Positions 1 to 7,090 of a stretch of DNA of 37,858 nt are shown piece after piece. The translations under genes were made by a program, and so were the position numbers. The stretch is from an uncultured Oscillibacter sp. (GTDB lineage: Bacteria > Bacillota > Clostridia > Oscillospirales > Oscillospiraceae), in contig CABUDN010000006.1 of assembly GCA_902490355.1 (NCBI GenBank), positions 1 to 37,858 on the forward strand. Direction: 5' to 3'. Each line of letters begins with the position of its first letter. Position 1 is the stretch's first letter. The notes under the pieces were generated by a model. That model ran no database searches, was not told the origin of the DNA, and saw only the letters and a program-made list of their open reading frames with translations.

Positions 1-33
1 AGCCGCGACATGTGCGTGACTGAAAACACCTCT

Positions 34-93
34 CAGCCCGCAAGTGTGGAATCTGCCTGCCGAAGGCGGACAGATTCTGCGCGCAGCGGGCTG
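34..93. other. Nested intergenic hairpin
   Basis: An outer inverted repeat, CAGCCCGC at 34-41 with GCGGGCTG at 86-93, encloses an inner one, GAATCTG at 49-55 with CAGATTC at 71-77. It is followed at once by two terminator-like hairpins. No reading frame with a convincing ribosome site was seen in the first 180 bases. It could be the end of an untranslated RNA or a degenerate repeat; the function is unknown. Confidence 0.4.
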
Positions 94-102
94 CCGTCCA
101 TT

Positions 103-129
103 CGAAAAAGCGGCTTTGCCGCTTTTTCG
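103..129. terminator. Hairpin, probable bidirectional terminator
   Basis: CGAAAAAGCGGC and its perfect complement flank a 3-base loop. The A/T-rich stem base supplies a T run on either strand. It can end the minus-strand tatD-rSAM-glsB transcript, or a gene entering from the left edge. Confidence 0.5.
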
Positions 130-138
130 ACCGTCTCA

Positions 139-164
139 AAGGGCGGCCCATTCGGGCCGCCCTT
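139..164 (-). terminator. Terminator after the GlsB-type gene
   Basis: An 11-bp perfect stem, AAGGGCGGCCC with its complement, closes an ATTC/GAAT loop about 20 bases downstream of the small membrane-protein gene. The T tail is short on both strands (TTTGAG on minus), so efficiency is uncertain. Confidence 0.5.
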
Positions 165-183
165 CGTCTTTGGAAGTTTCCAT

Positions 184-414
184 TCAGTGCAGCAGTCTGC
201 GTCCCACCCAAATGAACACGCAGGCGCCCACCACGCCGGTGAGAATCTGCGCCAGGAATCCGTAGGCGTAAAAGCCCAGCAGGGAAAACAGTCCGCTGCC
301 CACAAAGGAGCCGACCACACCGATGACGATGTTGCGCAGCAGTCCGCCCTCAACGCCCATCAGCTTTCCGGCAATCCAGCCCACCAGGGCGCCCATAATC
401 AGAGCTCCGATCAT
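184..414 (-). CDS. GlsB/YeaQ/YmgE-family small membrane protein
   Basis: This 76-residue, very hydrophobic, Gly-rich protein has about three membrane segments. The regular GxxxG-rich pattern is that of the transglycosylase-associated (GlsB/YeaQ/YmgE) family, which is linked to envelope stress; the biochemical role is not established. Length is normal for the family. The ribosome site AAGGAGTG overlaps the stop of the upstream radical SAM gene, and only 17 bases separate the two. It is therefore probably the last gene of a tatD-radical SAM-glsB transcript. The family call is firm. A functional tie to its operon partners is only inferred from position. Confidence 0.85.
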   Translation of the reverse strand: MIGALIMGALVGWIAGKLMGVEGGLLRNIVIGVVGSFVGSGLFSLLGFYAYGFLAQILTGVVGACVFIWVGRRLLH

Positions 415-431
415 CGCCGCATCACACTCCT

Positions 432-1055
432 TCAGTCCTCAATGTATTCCCGCACCCGGTACACGGCGCCGACTTCCTCTTCGCAGATTTTGCGGCAGGC
501 CTCGATCTCCTCTTTGGGAATCGTATCCACCACGGTCATCATCACCGTGGGAACATATTTCCGAACCTCCCGGGCAAAATCCTTCATGGCCTCGTAGCAC
601 CCCGGCTGGTTGGGATGGCACAGCGCATCGTACTTCTCCGCGGTGTCGGTATTCAAGGACACGGACACCATGTCGAACCGTCCGGCAAAGTCCGGGCAGA
701 TGTCCCGGCCGTGGATGAGGCATCCGGTGCCGTTGGTGTCCATGCGGGTGAAGATCTTCTCGCCCTTGGCCTTCATCTGGTCGATGACCCAGCAGATATC
801 CTCCATCCGGTAGGTGGGCTCGCCGAAGCCCACAAACACCAGCTGCTTGTACTTGCTCAGATCATGGCTCTCAATGGAGGCCAGCATCTCCTCTTTGGTG
901 GGCTCCCGCTTGAGCCAGAGATTATGGGTATAGATGCTGCCGCCGGAGCTCTGGTTGTGCCGCAGGCAAAATTCGCAGTTGAAATTGCAGCGGTTGGTGG
1001 GATTGACATACAGGTTGTCCCCGTATTCATACGTAATGGTAAAGCCTTTTTCCAT
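432..1055 (-). CDS. TatD-linked radical SAM protein
   Basis: A 207-residue radical SAM protein with the cluster motif CxxxCxxC (C23, C27, C30) and a following GFGEPT segment typical of SAM binding. It matches my recollection of the family always found beside TatD (TIGR04038-type); its substrate is unknown. It lacks an obvious SPASM or twitch cysteine cluster, so it is a minimal enzyme. The GTG at 1064 would overlap the tatD stop as GTGA, but GGAG lies about 8 bases before the ATG at 1055, so that start is chosen. Translational coupling to tatD is likely. Possible roles include modification of a small molecule or RNA whose by-product TatD hydrolyses, but that is speculation. Confidence 0.85.
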   Translation of the reverse strand: MEKGFTITYEYGDNLYVNPTNRCNFNCEFCLRHNQSSGGSIYTHNLWLKREPTKEEMLASIESHDLSKYKQLVFVGFGEPTYRMEDICWVIDQMKAKGEKIFTRMDTNGTGCLIHGRDICPDFAGRFDMVSVSLNTDTAEKYDALCHPNQPGCYEAMKDFAREVRKYVPTVMMTVVDTIPKEEIEACRKICEEEVGAVYRVREYIED

Positions 1056-1060
1056 GTTCT

Positions 1061-1828
1061 TCACTCCAGTCTGTACAGACGCTTTCCGTTTTCCAGGGTG
1101 ATCCGGGCCATCTCTTCCGGCGTCACACCCTTCCAGGCTGCCAGAGTCTCCAGCACGTAGGTGAGATTCCGGCTGTCGTTGCGCTTGCCCCGCAGGGGAA
1201 CGGGGGAGAGGTAGGGGGAATCCGTCTCCACCACCATCCGCTCCAGCGGCGTCACCGCCGCCACTTCCGCCGCCCGGCGGGCGTTTTTATACGTAATGGG
1301 CCCGTCAAAGCCCAGATACCAGCCCAGCTTGATGAGTTCCTGCGCCATTTCCGCACTGCCGGAATAGCAGTGGAACACGCCCCGGACGCCGGGGAACTCC
1401 TTGACAATGGCCAGCGAGTCCCCATGGGCCTCCCGGTCGTGGACGATGACCGGCATGTCCAGCTCCTGCGCCAGGGCCAGCTGCCGCCGGAAGATCTCCT
1501 GCTGGAAGGGCCGGGGCGGATTTTCCGCCCAATAGTAATCCAGGCCGATCTCCCCGATGGCCACCGCCTTTTCATGGCCGCACAGCCGCCGGATTTCCTC
1601 CAGCTCCGCCTCTCCGGCGCCGGCGCAGTCCTCCGGGTGCAGCCCCACCGCGGCGTACACATGAGGATACCGCTCCGCCAGGGCCAGGGCCGCCCGGGAG
1701 CTTTCCACATCGCAGCCCGGGTCCACCACCAGCTCCACCCCCGCCTGGGGCAGGGCGGAGAGGATCTCGTCCCGGTCGGAGGCAAAGGCGCTGGAGTCAT
1801 AGTGGGCATGGGTGTCAAAGATCCGCAT
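1061..1828 (-). CDS. tatD: TatD family metal-dependent hydrolase
   Basis: A 255-residue TIM-barrel amidohydrolase-like protein of the TatD DNase family. The metal-binding HAH motif is at residues 7-9, the EIGLDYYW segment carries the conserved Glu, and HDREAHGD, HCYSGS and ETDSPYLSP motifs follow. Bacterial TatD proteins are Mg-dependent 3'-5' exonucleases acting on DNA or RNA, with roles in repair or RNA quality control. The start follows AAAGGAGG with normal spacing. Its stop overlaps the possible GTG of the radical SAM gene, which implies translational coupling. No clear promoter was found between the rpsT terminator and this gene, so partial read-through from rpsT is possible. Confidence 0.95.
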   Translation of the reverse strand: MRIFDTHAHYDSSAFASDRDEILSALPQAGVELVVDPGCDVESSRAALALAERYPHVYAAVGLHPEDCAGAGEAELEEIRRLCGHEKAVAIGEIGLDYYWAENPPRPFQQEIFRRQLALAQELDMPVIVHDREAHGDSLAIVKEFPGVRGVFHCYSGSAEMAQELIKLGWYLGFDGPITYKNARRAAEVAAVTPLERMVVETDSPYLSPVPLRGKRNDSRNLTYVLETLAAWKGVTPEEMARITLENGKRLYRLE

Positions 1829-1860
1829 GGATGTTCCTCCTTTGAACCGGCTCTTGGCCG

Positions 1861-1896
1861 GGAAAAGAAAAAGGACATCCCAAGCGGATGTCCTTT
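1861..1896 (-). terminator. rpsT terminator
   Basis: On the minus strand an 11-bp perfect stem (AAAGGACATCC with its complement, arms 1886-1896 and 1870-1880) has a 5-base loop. It is followed by the T-rich tract TTCTTTTCC just after the rpsT stop. Confidence 0.85.
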
Positions 1897-1909
1897 CAAT
1901 TCAGCACGA

Positions 1910-2173
1910 TCAGCCGATCTGGTTGAGCTTCAGGGTCATGGCGCTCTTTCTGTGAGCGGCCGTGTTCTTGTGCAGAACGCCCTTGGCAACTGCCTGATCG
2001 ACTTTCTTCACTGCAACCTTGTAAGCGCCATCGGCCTCGGTGCGATTGCCTTCTGCGGCAGCAACCTCGAACTTCTTGATGGCGGTCTTCAGCTCGGACT
2101 TCGCGGCCTTATTGCGTGCGTTTCTCACTTCAGCGATCAGAACGCGCTTCTTGGCAGACTTGATATTCGGCAA
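1910..2173 (-). CDS. rpsT: 30S ribosomal protein S20
   Basis: Small basic ribosomal protein that binds 16S rRNA in the 30S body. Starting at the TTG at 2173 the protein begins (M)PNIKSAKKR, the canonical S20 N-terminus, and is 87 residues, the usual length. AAGGAGG sits 7 bases before this TTG. A longer frame from another TTG at 2194 would put the ribosome site inside the gene, so it is rejected. Lys/Ala-rich helices throughout are typical. The gene diverges from gpr, a neighbourhood common in spore-forming Firmicutes. A TTG start on a highly expressed ribosomal gene is noteworthy and may limit translation. Confidence 0.97.
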   Translation of the reverse strand: MPNIKSAKKRVLIAEVRNARNKAAKSELKTAIKKFEVAAAEGNRTEADGAYKVAVKKVDQAVAKGVLHKNTAAHRKSAMTLKLNQIG

Positions 2174-2230
2174 ACCAAACACCTCCTTCGGCAAATTCGC
2201 CCGGATGGATTTTCCACCGTGCAGAATGAT

Positions 2231-2259
2231 ATTTTAGCAGGGAAGGCAACAAAAAGCAA
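2231..2259 (-). promoter_or_regulatory. rpsT promoter
   Basis: On minus, -35 TTGCTT (2259-2254), a 17-base spacer and -10 TAAAAT (2236-2231) lie about 60 bases before the TTG start. This is a good vegetative sigma-A match. Confidence 0.65.
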
Positions 2260-2359
2260 GAGTTTTTTTCGATTTTTTGTTATTTTTTTGTATATTGTAT
2301 GCTTCGCGGCAAAACCTAGGGCAAGGACCACAAGATTTTGTGTTGGGAGGCGGTCGTTT

Positions 2360-3256
2360 TTGTTCACAAAACGAACGGATCTGGCCCTGGAGGCCCGGGA
2401 ACTGTGGCAGGAATCGGCGGAAAAGACCACCCGGCTGCGGGGCGTCAAGGCGGCAAAACATAAGCGGGAGGGGTACCCGGTGACCCGGGTGGACATTCTG
2501 GATCCGGAGGGGGAGCGGGCGTTGGGCAAGCCCCGGGGCAGCTATCTGACCATTGACCTGACCACCTTCTGGCGCCGGGGCGCGGACTTTTTTCCCCGGG
2601 CGGTGCGGGCCGTGGGCAGCGAGCTGCGGGAGCTGCTGCCGCCGGAGGGACCGGTGCTGGTGGTGGGTCTGGGGAACCGGGCCATGACGCCGGACGCCGT
2701 GGGCCCCCTGACCCTGGAGCATCTGCTCATCACCCGGCACCTGATCTCCGCCATGCCCCGGCAGTTTTCCGGCTTCCGGCCGGTGGCGGCCTTCCGCACC
2801 GGGGTGCTGGGCACCACCGGCGTGGAGTCGGCGGAGGCGGTGCGGGGCCTGGTGGAGCAGGTGCATCCGGCTCTGGTCATTGCCATTGACGCTCTGGCCT
2901 CCCGCCGGTGCCAGCGGGTGTGCGCCACCGTTCAGCTGAGCAACACCGGGATTGTGCCCGGCTCCGGCGTGGGCAATCACCGCTGGGCGCTGGATCAGAA
3001 AACCCTGGGCGTGCCGGTCTTTTCCATCGGCATTCCCACGGTGGTGGACGCCGCCACCCTGGCGGCGGACCTTCTGGAGGAGCAGGGCCTTGCCGTGGAG
3101 GAATCCCAGCTGCGCAAGGGACGAGCAAAGCCCATGATGGTCACCCCCCGGGACATCGACGCCCAGGTGCGGGACCTTGCCAAGGTGGTGGGCTACGGCA
3201 TCAACTGGGCACTGCAGGATCTGGAAATCGACGAGATCACCGCCCTGCTGGCCTAG
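2360..3256 (+). CDS. gpr: GPR endopeptidase (spore protease)
   Basis: A 298-residue germination protease that degrades small acid-soluble spore proteins (SASP) when spores germinate. Recognisable parts are the N-terminal FTKRTDLALEAREL segment, the glycine-rich core VVGLGNRAMTPDAVGP, and later segments containing VIAIDALASR and GSGVGNHR. The frame stays open far upstream, but GGGAGG lies 9 bases before the TTG at 2360, and homologues start there. The shorter length than the Bacillus protein (about 370 aa) is normal for clostridial relatives. It sits opposite rpsT. No convincing sigma-F/G promoter was identified by eye. Its presence is the best evidence that the organism forms endospores. Confidence 0.95.
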   Translation: MFTKRTDLALEARELWQESAEKTTRLRGVKAAKHKREGYPVTRVDILDPEGERALGKPRGSYLTIDLTTFWRRGADFFPRAVRAVGSELRELLPPEGPVLVVGLGNRAMTPDAVGPLTLEHLLITRHLISAMPRQFSGFRPVAAFRTGVLGTTGVESAEAVRGLVEQVHPALVIAIDALASRRCQRVCATVQLSNTGIVPGSGVGNHRWALDQKTLGVPVFSIGIPTVVDAATLAADLLEEQGLAVEESQLRKGRAKPMMVTPRDIDAQVRDLAKVVGYGINWALQDLEIDEITALLA

Positions 3257-3278
3257 CCGTCTTTGCTGAAAAGACAGC

Positions 3279-3308
3279 GGACCGCCGGAGCGAACGCTCC
3301 GGCGGTCC
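3279..3308. terminator. Bidirectional terminator between gpr and larA
   Basis: A perfect 13-bp stem (GGACCGCCGGAGC with its complement) closes a GAAC/GTTC loop. Moderately T-rich tails follow on both strands (GTCTTGCTT on plus, GCTGTCTTTT on minus). It lies between convergent genes. Confidence 0.75.
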
Positions 3309-3337
3309 GTCTTGCTTCCCATGCGGTTTGGACACGC

Positions 3338-4630
3338 TCAGCCCAGCTTGGGCAGGGTATTGGCGCCGTGGGGCAGGAGGGTGGCCCGCAGGTCCTCGCC
3401 GCCGTTGAGGCTGCGGGACAGGGCCAGAGCCTCGTCCAGGGTCTTGACCGTGTGAATCCGGGCCGTGCCGAACTGCTCCTGGGGGATATCCGTCACGGCA
3501 ATGAGGTTGCGGCTCTCGCCGGTCTGGGCGAAGAGGTAGCCGATGAAGGCGCCGATGGAGAAGTCTGCCCGCAGGGCCTTCTCCCGCTCCAGCATATTGG
3601 GATAGTCCGCGATGAGACGGCGGGTATCCTCGTTGCCGAAGCCCTCTTCCGACTTGGTCACCAGAATGATGGTGCCGCCCTCCTGGGAGACCTCCAGGGC
3701 GTTGCACAGAGTCTTGATGGTCTGGTAGAAGTTGAGGTCCTTGGGATAGCCGCCGGCGCTGGCGATGACCAGAGGCGTCTTTTCGTGGGCCGGGACGCCG
3801 TAGAGCCGGTCCACCAGATCGCAGGCCGCCCGGTGAGCCGTCACCCAGTTGCCGGCAAAGGCGCCGATGATCTTCTGCTCGTCATTCACCACCACGTTGA
3901 GCAAGAAGGTGGGGGCCGCCATGGAGCAGGCCTCCATCATGTCGGCGTGGACGGGGTTGGCTGCGGTCATGTTGGCGCTGCGGACCTCCGGATGGGAGCC
4001 GCTGCCCAGGCCGGGGTTCAGGGCCAGGTTGTGGTTTTTCATGATGGTCTCCCGGCCGGCAATGCCCGGCAGGATGCTCTTGCGGCCGCCGCCGAAGCCC
4101 GCCATGAAGTGGTACACCACACCGCCGGTGAGGATGATGTGGTCGCACTCCAGGGCCCGCTTGTCCAGCCACACCGGCGTGCCGAAGGAGGTGGTGCCCA
4201 CGTAGGTGAGGTTCTCCGTATCCTCACACTGGTGGTCCACCACCCGGATGCGGTCATACACCGCCTCGGTGACCATGCCCACATGCTCTTCCCGGGTCTG
4301 GCGGCGATGGGTGCCGGTGGCGGAGAGGATCAGCATGTCCTCATCCCGGATGCCGGCCTTTTCCAGCTCCTCAATCAAAATGGGCAGATACGTTTCCGGA
4401 GACTGCCAGCGCCGGGTAACGTCGGAGATCACAATGCACACCGTTTCCCCGGCATGGACCAGCTGATCCAGCGGCGCGGAGTCCACCGGATGGGCCAGCG
4501 CATAGCGGATATGCTCCGCCACCGTGCGCTGGGGCAGCTCCACGCGGTTGGGCTCCAGCTCGGCGGCGATCTTCTCCGCCGGGAGCGTCACGGCAAACTC
4601 CTCCTTACCGTACTTCATTGCCTCTGCCAT
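3338..4630 (-). CDS. larA: Nickel-dependent 2-hydroxyacid (lactate) racemase, LarA family
   Basis: A 430-residue LarA-family enzyme that interconverts D- and L-2-hydroxyacids using the nickel-pincer nucleotide (NPN) cofactor. Counting from the ATG at 4630, the key residues fall exactly at the Lactiplantibacillus LarA numbers: H108 (GTHR), H174 (VVYHFMAG), K184 (GGGRK, covalent cofactor attachment) and H200. DVTRR at 70-74 is the nucleotide-binding motif. AAGGA precedes this ATG by about 10 bases; the frame upstream to 4714 is not needed. The cofactor-making larB, larC and larE are not in the window, so they must be elsewhere. Substrate could be lactate or another short hydroxyacid, as LarA homologues vary. 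Confidence 0.9.
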   Translation of the reverse strand: MAEAMKYGKEEFAVTLPAEKIAAELEPNRVELPQRTVAEHIRYALAHPVDSAPLDQLVHAGETVCIVISDVTRRWQSPETYLPILIEELEKAGIRDEDMLILSATGTHRRQTREEHVGMVTEAVYDRIRVVDHQCEDTENLTYVGTTSFGTPVWLDKRALECDHIILTGGVVYHFMAGFGGGRKSILPGIAGRETIMKNHNLALNPGLGSGSHPEVRSANMTAANPVHADMMEACSMAAPTFLLNVVVNDEQKIIGAFAGNWVTAHRAACDLVDRLYGVPAHEKTPLVIASAGGYPKDLNFYQTIKTLCNALEVSQEGGTIILVTKSEEGFGNEDTRRLIADYPNMLEREKALRADFSIGAFIGYLFAQTGESRNLIAVTDIPQEQFGTARIHTVKTLDEALALSRSLNGGEDLRATLLPHGANTLPKLG

Positions 4631-4685
4631 GGTACATGCTTCCTTTCCAATCCGGGCGATCCGCCCGGCCAAATTTTTCGGACCC

Positions 4686-4714
4686 ATGATACGGCCCTTT
4701 CGGCCCCTTGTCAA
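4686..4714 (-). promoter_or_regulatory. larA promoter
   Basis: On minus, consensus -35 TTGACA (4714-4709), 17-base spacer, and -10 TATCAT (4691-4686). This gives a leader of about 50 bases before the ATG. Confidence 0.75.
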
Positions 4715-4754
4715 GTGCAGCCTCCACGCAGCGCGCGGTCTTTTTGGCCGGTGC

Positions 4755-5510
4755 TTACTCCGCCAGCTCCAGCATCACCGGGCAGTGATCCGACCCCAGG
4801 ACCTCGCTCCAGATCTCCGCGGCGCGGACCTTTTCCTGCAGCCGCCGGGAGACGATGAAATAGTCAATGCGCCATCCGGCGTTGTTCTTCCGGGCGTTGA
4901 AACGGTAGCTCCACCAGGAATAGGCTCCCGTCACATCCGGATGCAGCGCCCGGAAGGTATCCACAAATCCCGCGTCCAAAAGCTGCGTCATCTTGGCCCG
5001 CTCTTCGTCGGTAAACCCGGCGTTGCGGCGGTTGGTGGACGGGTTCTTGATGTCGATTTCCTCATGGGCCACATTCAGGTCTCCGCAGTAGACCACCGGC
5101 TTGCGCGCATCCAGCTCCAGAAGATACGCCCGCAGGTCGTCCTCCCAGGTCATGCGGTAGTCCAGCCGCTTGAGTCCCTCCTGGGAGTTGGGGGTATAGC
5201 AGCACACCAGATAAAATCCCGGATACTCCGCCGTAATCACCCGGCCCTCATGGCGGTGCTCGTCCGCGCCGAAGTCATAGGTCACCGACAGGGGCTCTTC
5301 CCGGGTGAACACCGCCGTGCCGGAATACCCGGCCTTGTCGGCACTGTTCCAGAACCGGGTATAGCCCGGCAAATCAAACTGCGCCTGCTCGGGCCGCATT
5401 TTTGTCTCCTGCAGGCAGATGATGTCGGCGTCCGCCTGGGCGCAGAACTCCAAAAAGCCCTTTCCCAGGCAGGCCCGCAGGCCGTTGACGTTCCAGGATA
5501 CCAGTTTCAT
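4755..5510 (-). CDS. xth: Exodeoxyribonuclease III (AP endonuclease)
   Basis: A 251-residue ExoIII/APE1-type endonuclease-exonuclease-phosphatase enzyme. It cleaves DNA at abasic sites in base excision repair and removes 3'-blocking groups. Active-site residues are visible: N7 (WNVNGLR), E35 (LQETK), Y105 (CYTPNSQ), D144/N146 (CGDLNVAH) and D241/H242 (SDH). Full length and closest in style to Bacillus ExoA. AAGGAGG precedes the ATG. A promoter of its own faces away from the MATE gene. No clear terminator was seen before the larA promoter. Confidence 0.95.
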   Translation of the reverse strand: MKLVSWNVNGLRACLGKGFLEFCAQADADIICLQETKMRPEQAQFDLPGYTRFWNSADKAGYSGTAVFTREEPLSVTYDFGADEHRHEGRVITAEYPGFYLVCCYTPNSQEGLKRLDYRMTWEDDLRAYLLELDARKPVVYCGDLNVAHEEIDIKNPSTNRRNAGFTDEERAKMTQLLDAGFVDTFRALHPDVTGAYSWWSYRFNARKNNAGWRIDYFIVSRRLQEKVRAAEIWSEVLGSDHCPVMLELAE

Positions 5511-5566
5511 GTCGTTCCTCCTTGGCGTAAAGTCGTCTGATGGTAACGGTTGATTCAGCAGACGTT

Positions 5567-5595
5567 ATTGTACCCCATTGCCCCCGGAAAAACAA
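5567..5595 (-). promoter_or_regulatory. xth promoter
   Basis: On minus, -35 TTGTTT (5595-5590), 17-base spacer, -10 TACAAT (5572-5567). One TTGCCCCC half-site (5578-5585 on plus) lies inside the spacer. Confidence 0.65.
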
Positions 5596-5597
5596 GG

Positions 5598-5614
5598 TTG
5601 CCCCCAGGGGGCAA
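5598..5614. promoter_or_regulatory. Candidate operator: perfect 8-bp inverted repeat
   Basis: TTGCCCCC-A-GGGGGCAA is a perfect palindrome covering the -35 box of the MATE gene and ending next to the xth -35. A third copy of the half-site, TTGCCCCC at 5578-5585, starts exactly 20 bases upstream. The binding protein is unknown. Confidence 0.45.
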
Positions 5615-5626
5615 ATGGAGTACAGT
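5598..5626 (+). promoter_or_regulatory. MATE transporter promoter
   Basis: -35 TTGCCC (5598-5603), 17-base spacer, -10 TACAGT (5621-5626). The -35 lies in the palindrome described separately. Confidence 0.6.
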
Positions 5627-5661
5627 AGAAAAAAAGACACAGGCGGAAAGGAGCATCGCCC

Positions 5662-7032
5662 ATGGCTGACGGCACCCGAAATATGACGGTGGGATCTCCC
5701 GCCGGACATCTCATCCGGTTTGCCCTGCCCCTGCTGGCAGGGAGCTTCCTCCAACAGCTTTACAACATGGTGGACAGCTTTGTGGTGGGCCGCTATGTGG
5801 GAGACGCCGCCCTGGCCGCCGTGGGCGTGGGCTTTCCGGTGCTGTTCATGTTCACATCCCTCTTCACCGGCCTTGCCAACGGCGGCACCGTGGTGATCGC
5901 CCAGCTTTACGGCGCGGGAGAGCTTCAGCGGGTCCGGGACGCCGTGGACACCATTTACACCGCCTTCTTGCTCTCGGTCCTGCCGGTGACCCTGGCGGCG
6001 GTGGCTCTGGTCAAGCCCCTGCTTGTGGTGCTGCGGGTGGATGCCTCCGTCTGGCAGGACGCCTGGCTCTATCTCACCGTGGTGTGCGCGGGCCTCATCG
6101 GCACCATCGGCTACAACCTCAACGCCGGCATCCTGGGAGGCCTGGGCAACAGCCGCTCCACGCTGCTGTTTTTGTCCATTGCGGCCGTGCTGAACATCAT
6201 CCTGGACTTTGCCCTGGTCCTGTGGGCCGGAATGGGCGTGCTGGGCGTGGCCCTGGCTACCATCTTCTCCCAGGCCGTCTCCTGGCTGTTCGGCGTCGTC
6301 TTCATCAACCGCCGTTACCCCCAGATCGCCATCCGGCCGTTTCCCATTCGGTTTGACCGGGCCCTCTTCCGGCAGATCATGGGCGTGGGCCTTCCCGCCG
6401 GGATTCAGATGTCCCTGGTGGCGGTGGGGTCCATGGTCATCATGAGCAAGGTCAACTCCTTCGGCGAGGCCTATACCGCCGGATACAACGCCGGATACCG
6501 GATGGATCAGCTGGCGTTTTTGCCCATTCAGAGCGTGGCCAGCGCCGCCACGGCCTTTGTGGGCCAGAATATGGGCGCCCGGCTGCCCCAGCGGGCCCGG
6601 CAGGGCATCCGCGCCGCGGTGGCCGCCTCCGTGGTGTGGTCGCTTCTGATGGCGGCCATCCTGATGCCCGCCGCGCCATCGCTGATCCGGCTCTTCTCCA
6701 AAACTCCCGCCGTCATCCATGCCGGTGCCGTCTATCTGTGGGGCATCATGCCCTTTTACGTGTTCTTCGCCATCTTTTTCACCCTCAACAGCGCCATGCG
6801 GGGCGCGGGGGAGAGCGTCTTTCCCATGCTCAACACCATCTTCTCCCTGATCTTGCTGCGGGCGCCGTCGGTCTATCTGATCGCCGACCGGTTCGGCCCG
6901 GACTTCATGTATCTGGGCTTCGGCGTGGGGTGGCTCGCAGGCTTTTTCATCACCGTGGGCTATTACCGCTCCGGCCGCTGGATGCGGCGGGGGAGCCTGG
7001 CAGACCAGATTTCGTCTGCTCCAAAATCATAA
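5662..7032 (+). CDS. MATE family multidrug efflux transporter
   Basis: A 456-residue integral membrane protein with about 12 membrane helices in two homologous halves, the layout of MATE cation/drug antiporters. Typical segments are the N-terminal PLLAGSFLQQLYNMVDSFVVG helix start, GLGNSRSTLLF, and the second-half QNMGARLPQRAR and NSAMRGAGES. It exports drugs, metabolites or cationic compounds in exchange for Na+ or H+. The start follows GGAAAGGAG. It is divergent from xth and monocistronic, with a strong terminator just after. Substrate cannot be told from sequence. A shared operator region with xth suggests possible stress control. Confidence 0.93.
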   Translation: MADGTRNMTVGSPAGHLIRFALPLLAGSFLQQLYNMVDSFVVGRYVGDAALAAVGVGFPVLFMFTSLFTGLANGGTVVIAQLYGAGELQRVRDAVDTIYTAFLLSVLPVTLAAVALVKPLLVVLRVDASVWQDAWLYLTVVCAGLIGTIGYNLNAGILGGLGNSRSTLLFLSIAAVLNIILDFALVLWAGMGVLGVALATIFSQAVSWLFGVVFINRRYPQIAIRPFPIRFDRALFRQIMGVGLPAGIQMSLVAVGSMVIMSKVNSFGEAYTAGYNAGYRMDQLAFLPIQSVASAATAFVGQNMGARLPQRARQGIRAAVAASVVWSLLMAAILMPAAPSLIRLFSKTPAVIHAGAVYLWGIMPFYVFFAIFFTLNSAMRGAGESVFPMLNTIFSLILLRAPSVYLIADRFGPDFMYLGFGVGWLAGFFITVGYYRSGRWMRRGSLADQISSAPKS

Positions 7033-7036
7033 ACGC

Positions 7037-7068
7037 ACAAGGCGGCGGGCTGATGCCCGCCGCCTTGT
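7037..7068. terminator. Terminator between MATE and SLH genes
   Basis: A perfect 14-bp stem (ACAAGGCGGCGGGC with its complement) has a TGAT loop. It lies 4 bases after the MATE stop and before the convergent SLH gene stop. The T tail is weak (GATTTGGG), so it is mainly a strong-stem terminator. Confidence 0.7.
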
Positions 7069-7090
7069 GATTTGGGATCAAATTCCGCAC

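Noticed and set aside
1370..2359. N-terminal extension of gpr back to 1370
   Set aside because: It runs antisense through tatD and rpsT, has no similarity to the spore protease, and the ribosome site and family N-terminus mark TTG at 2360.
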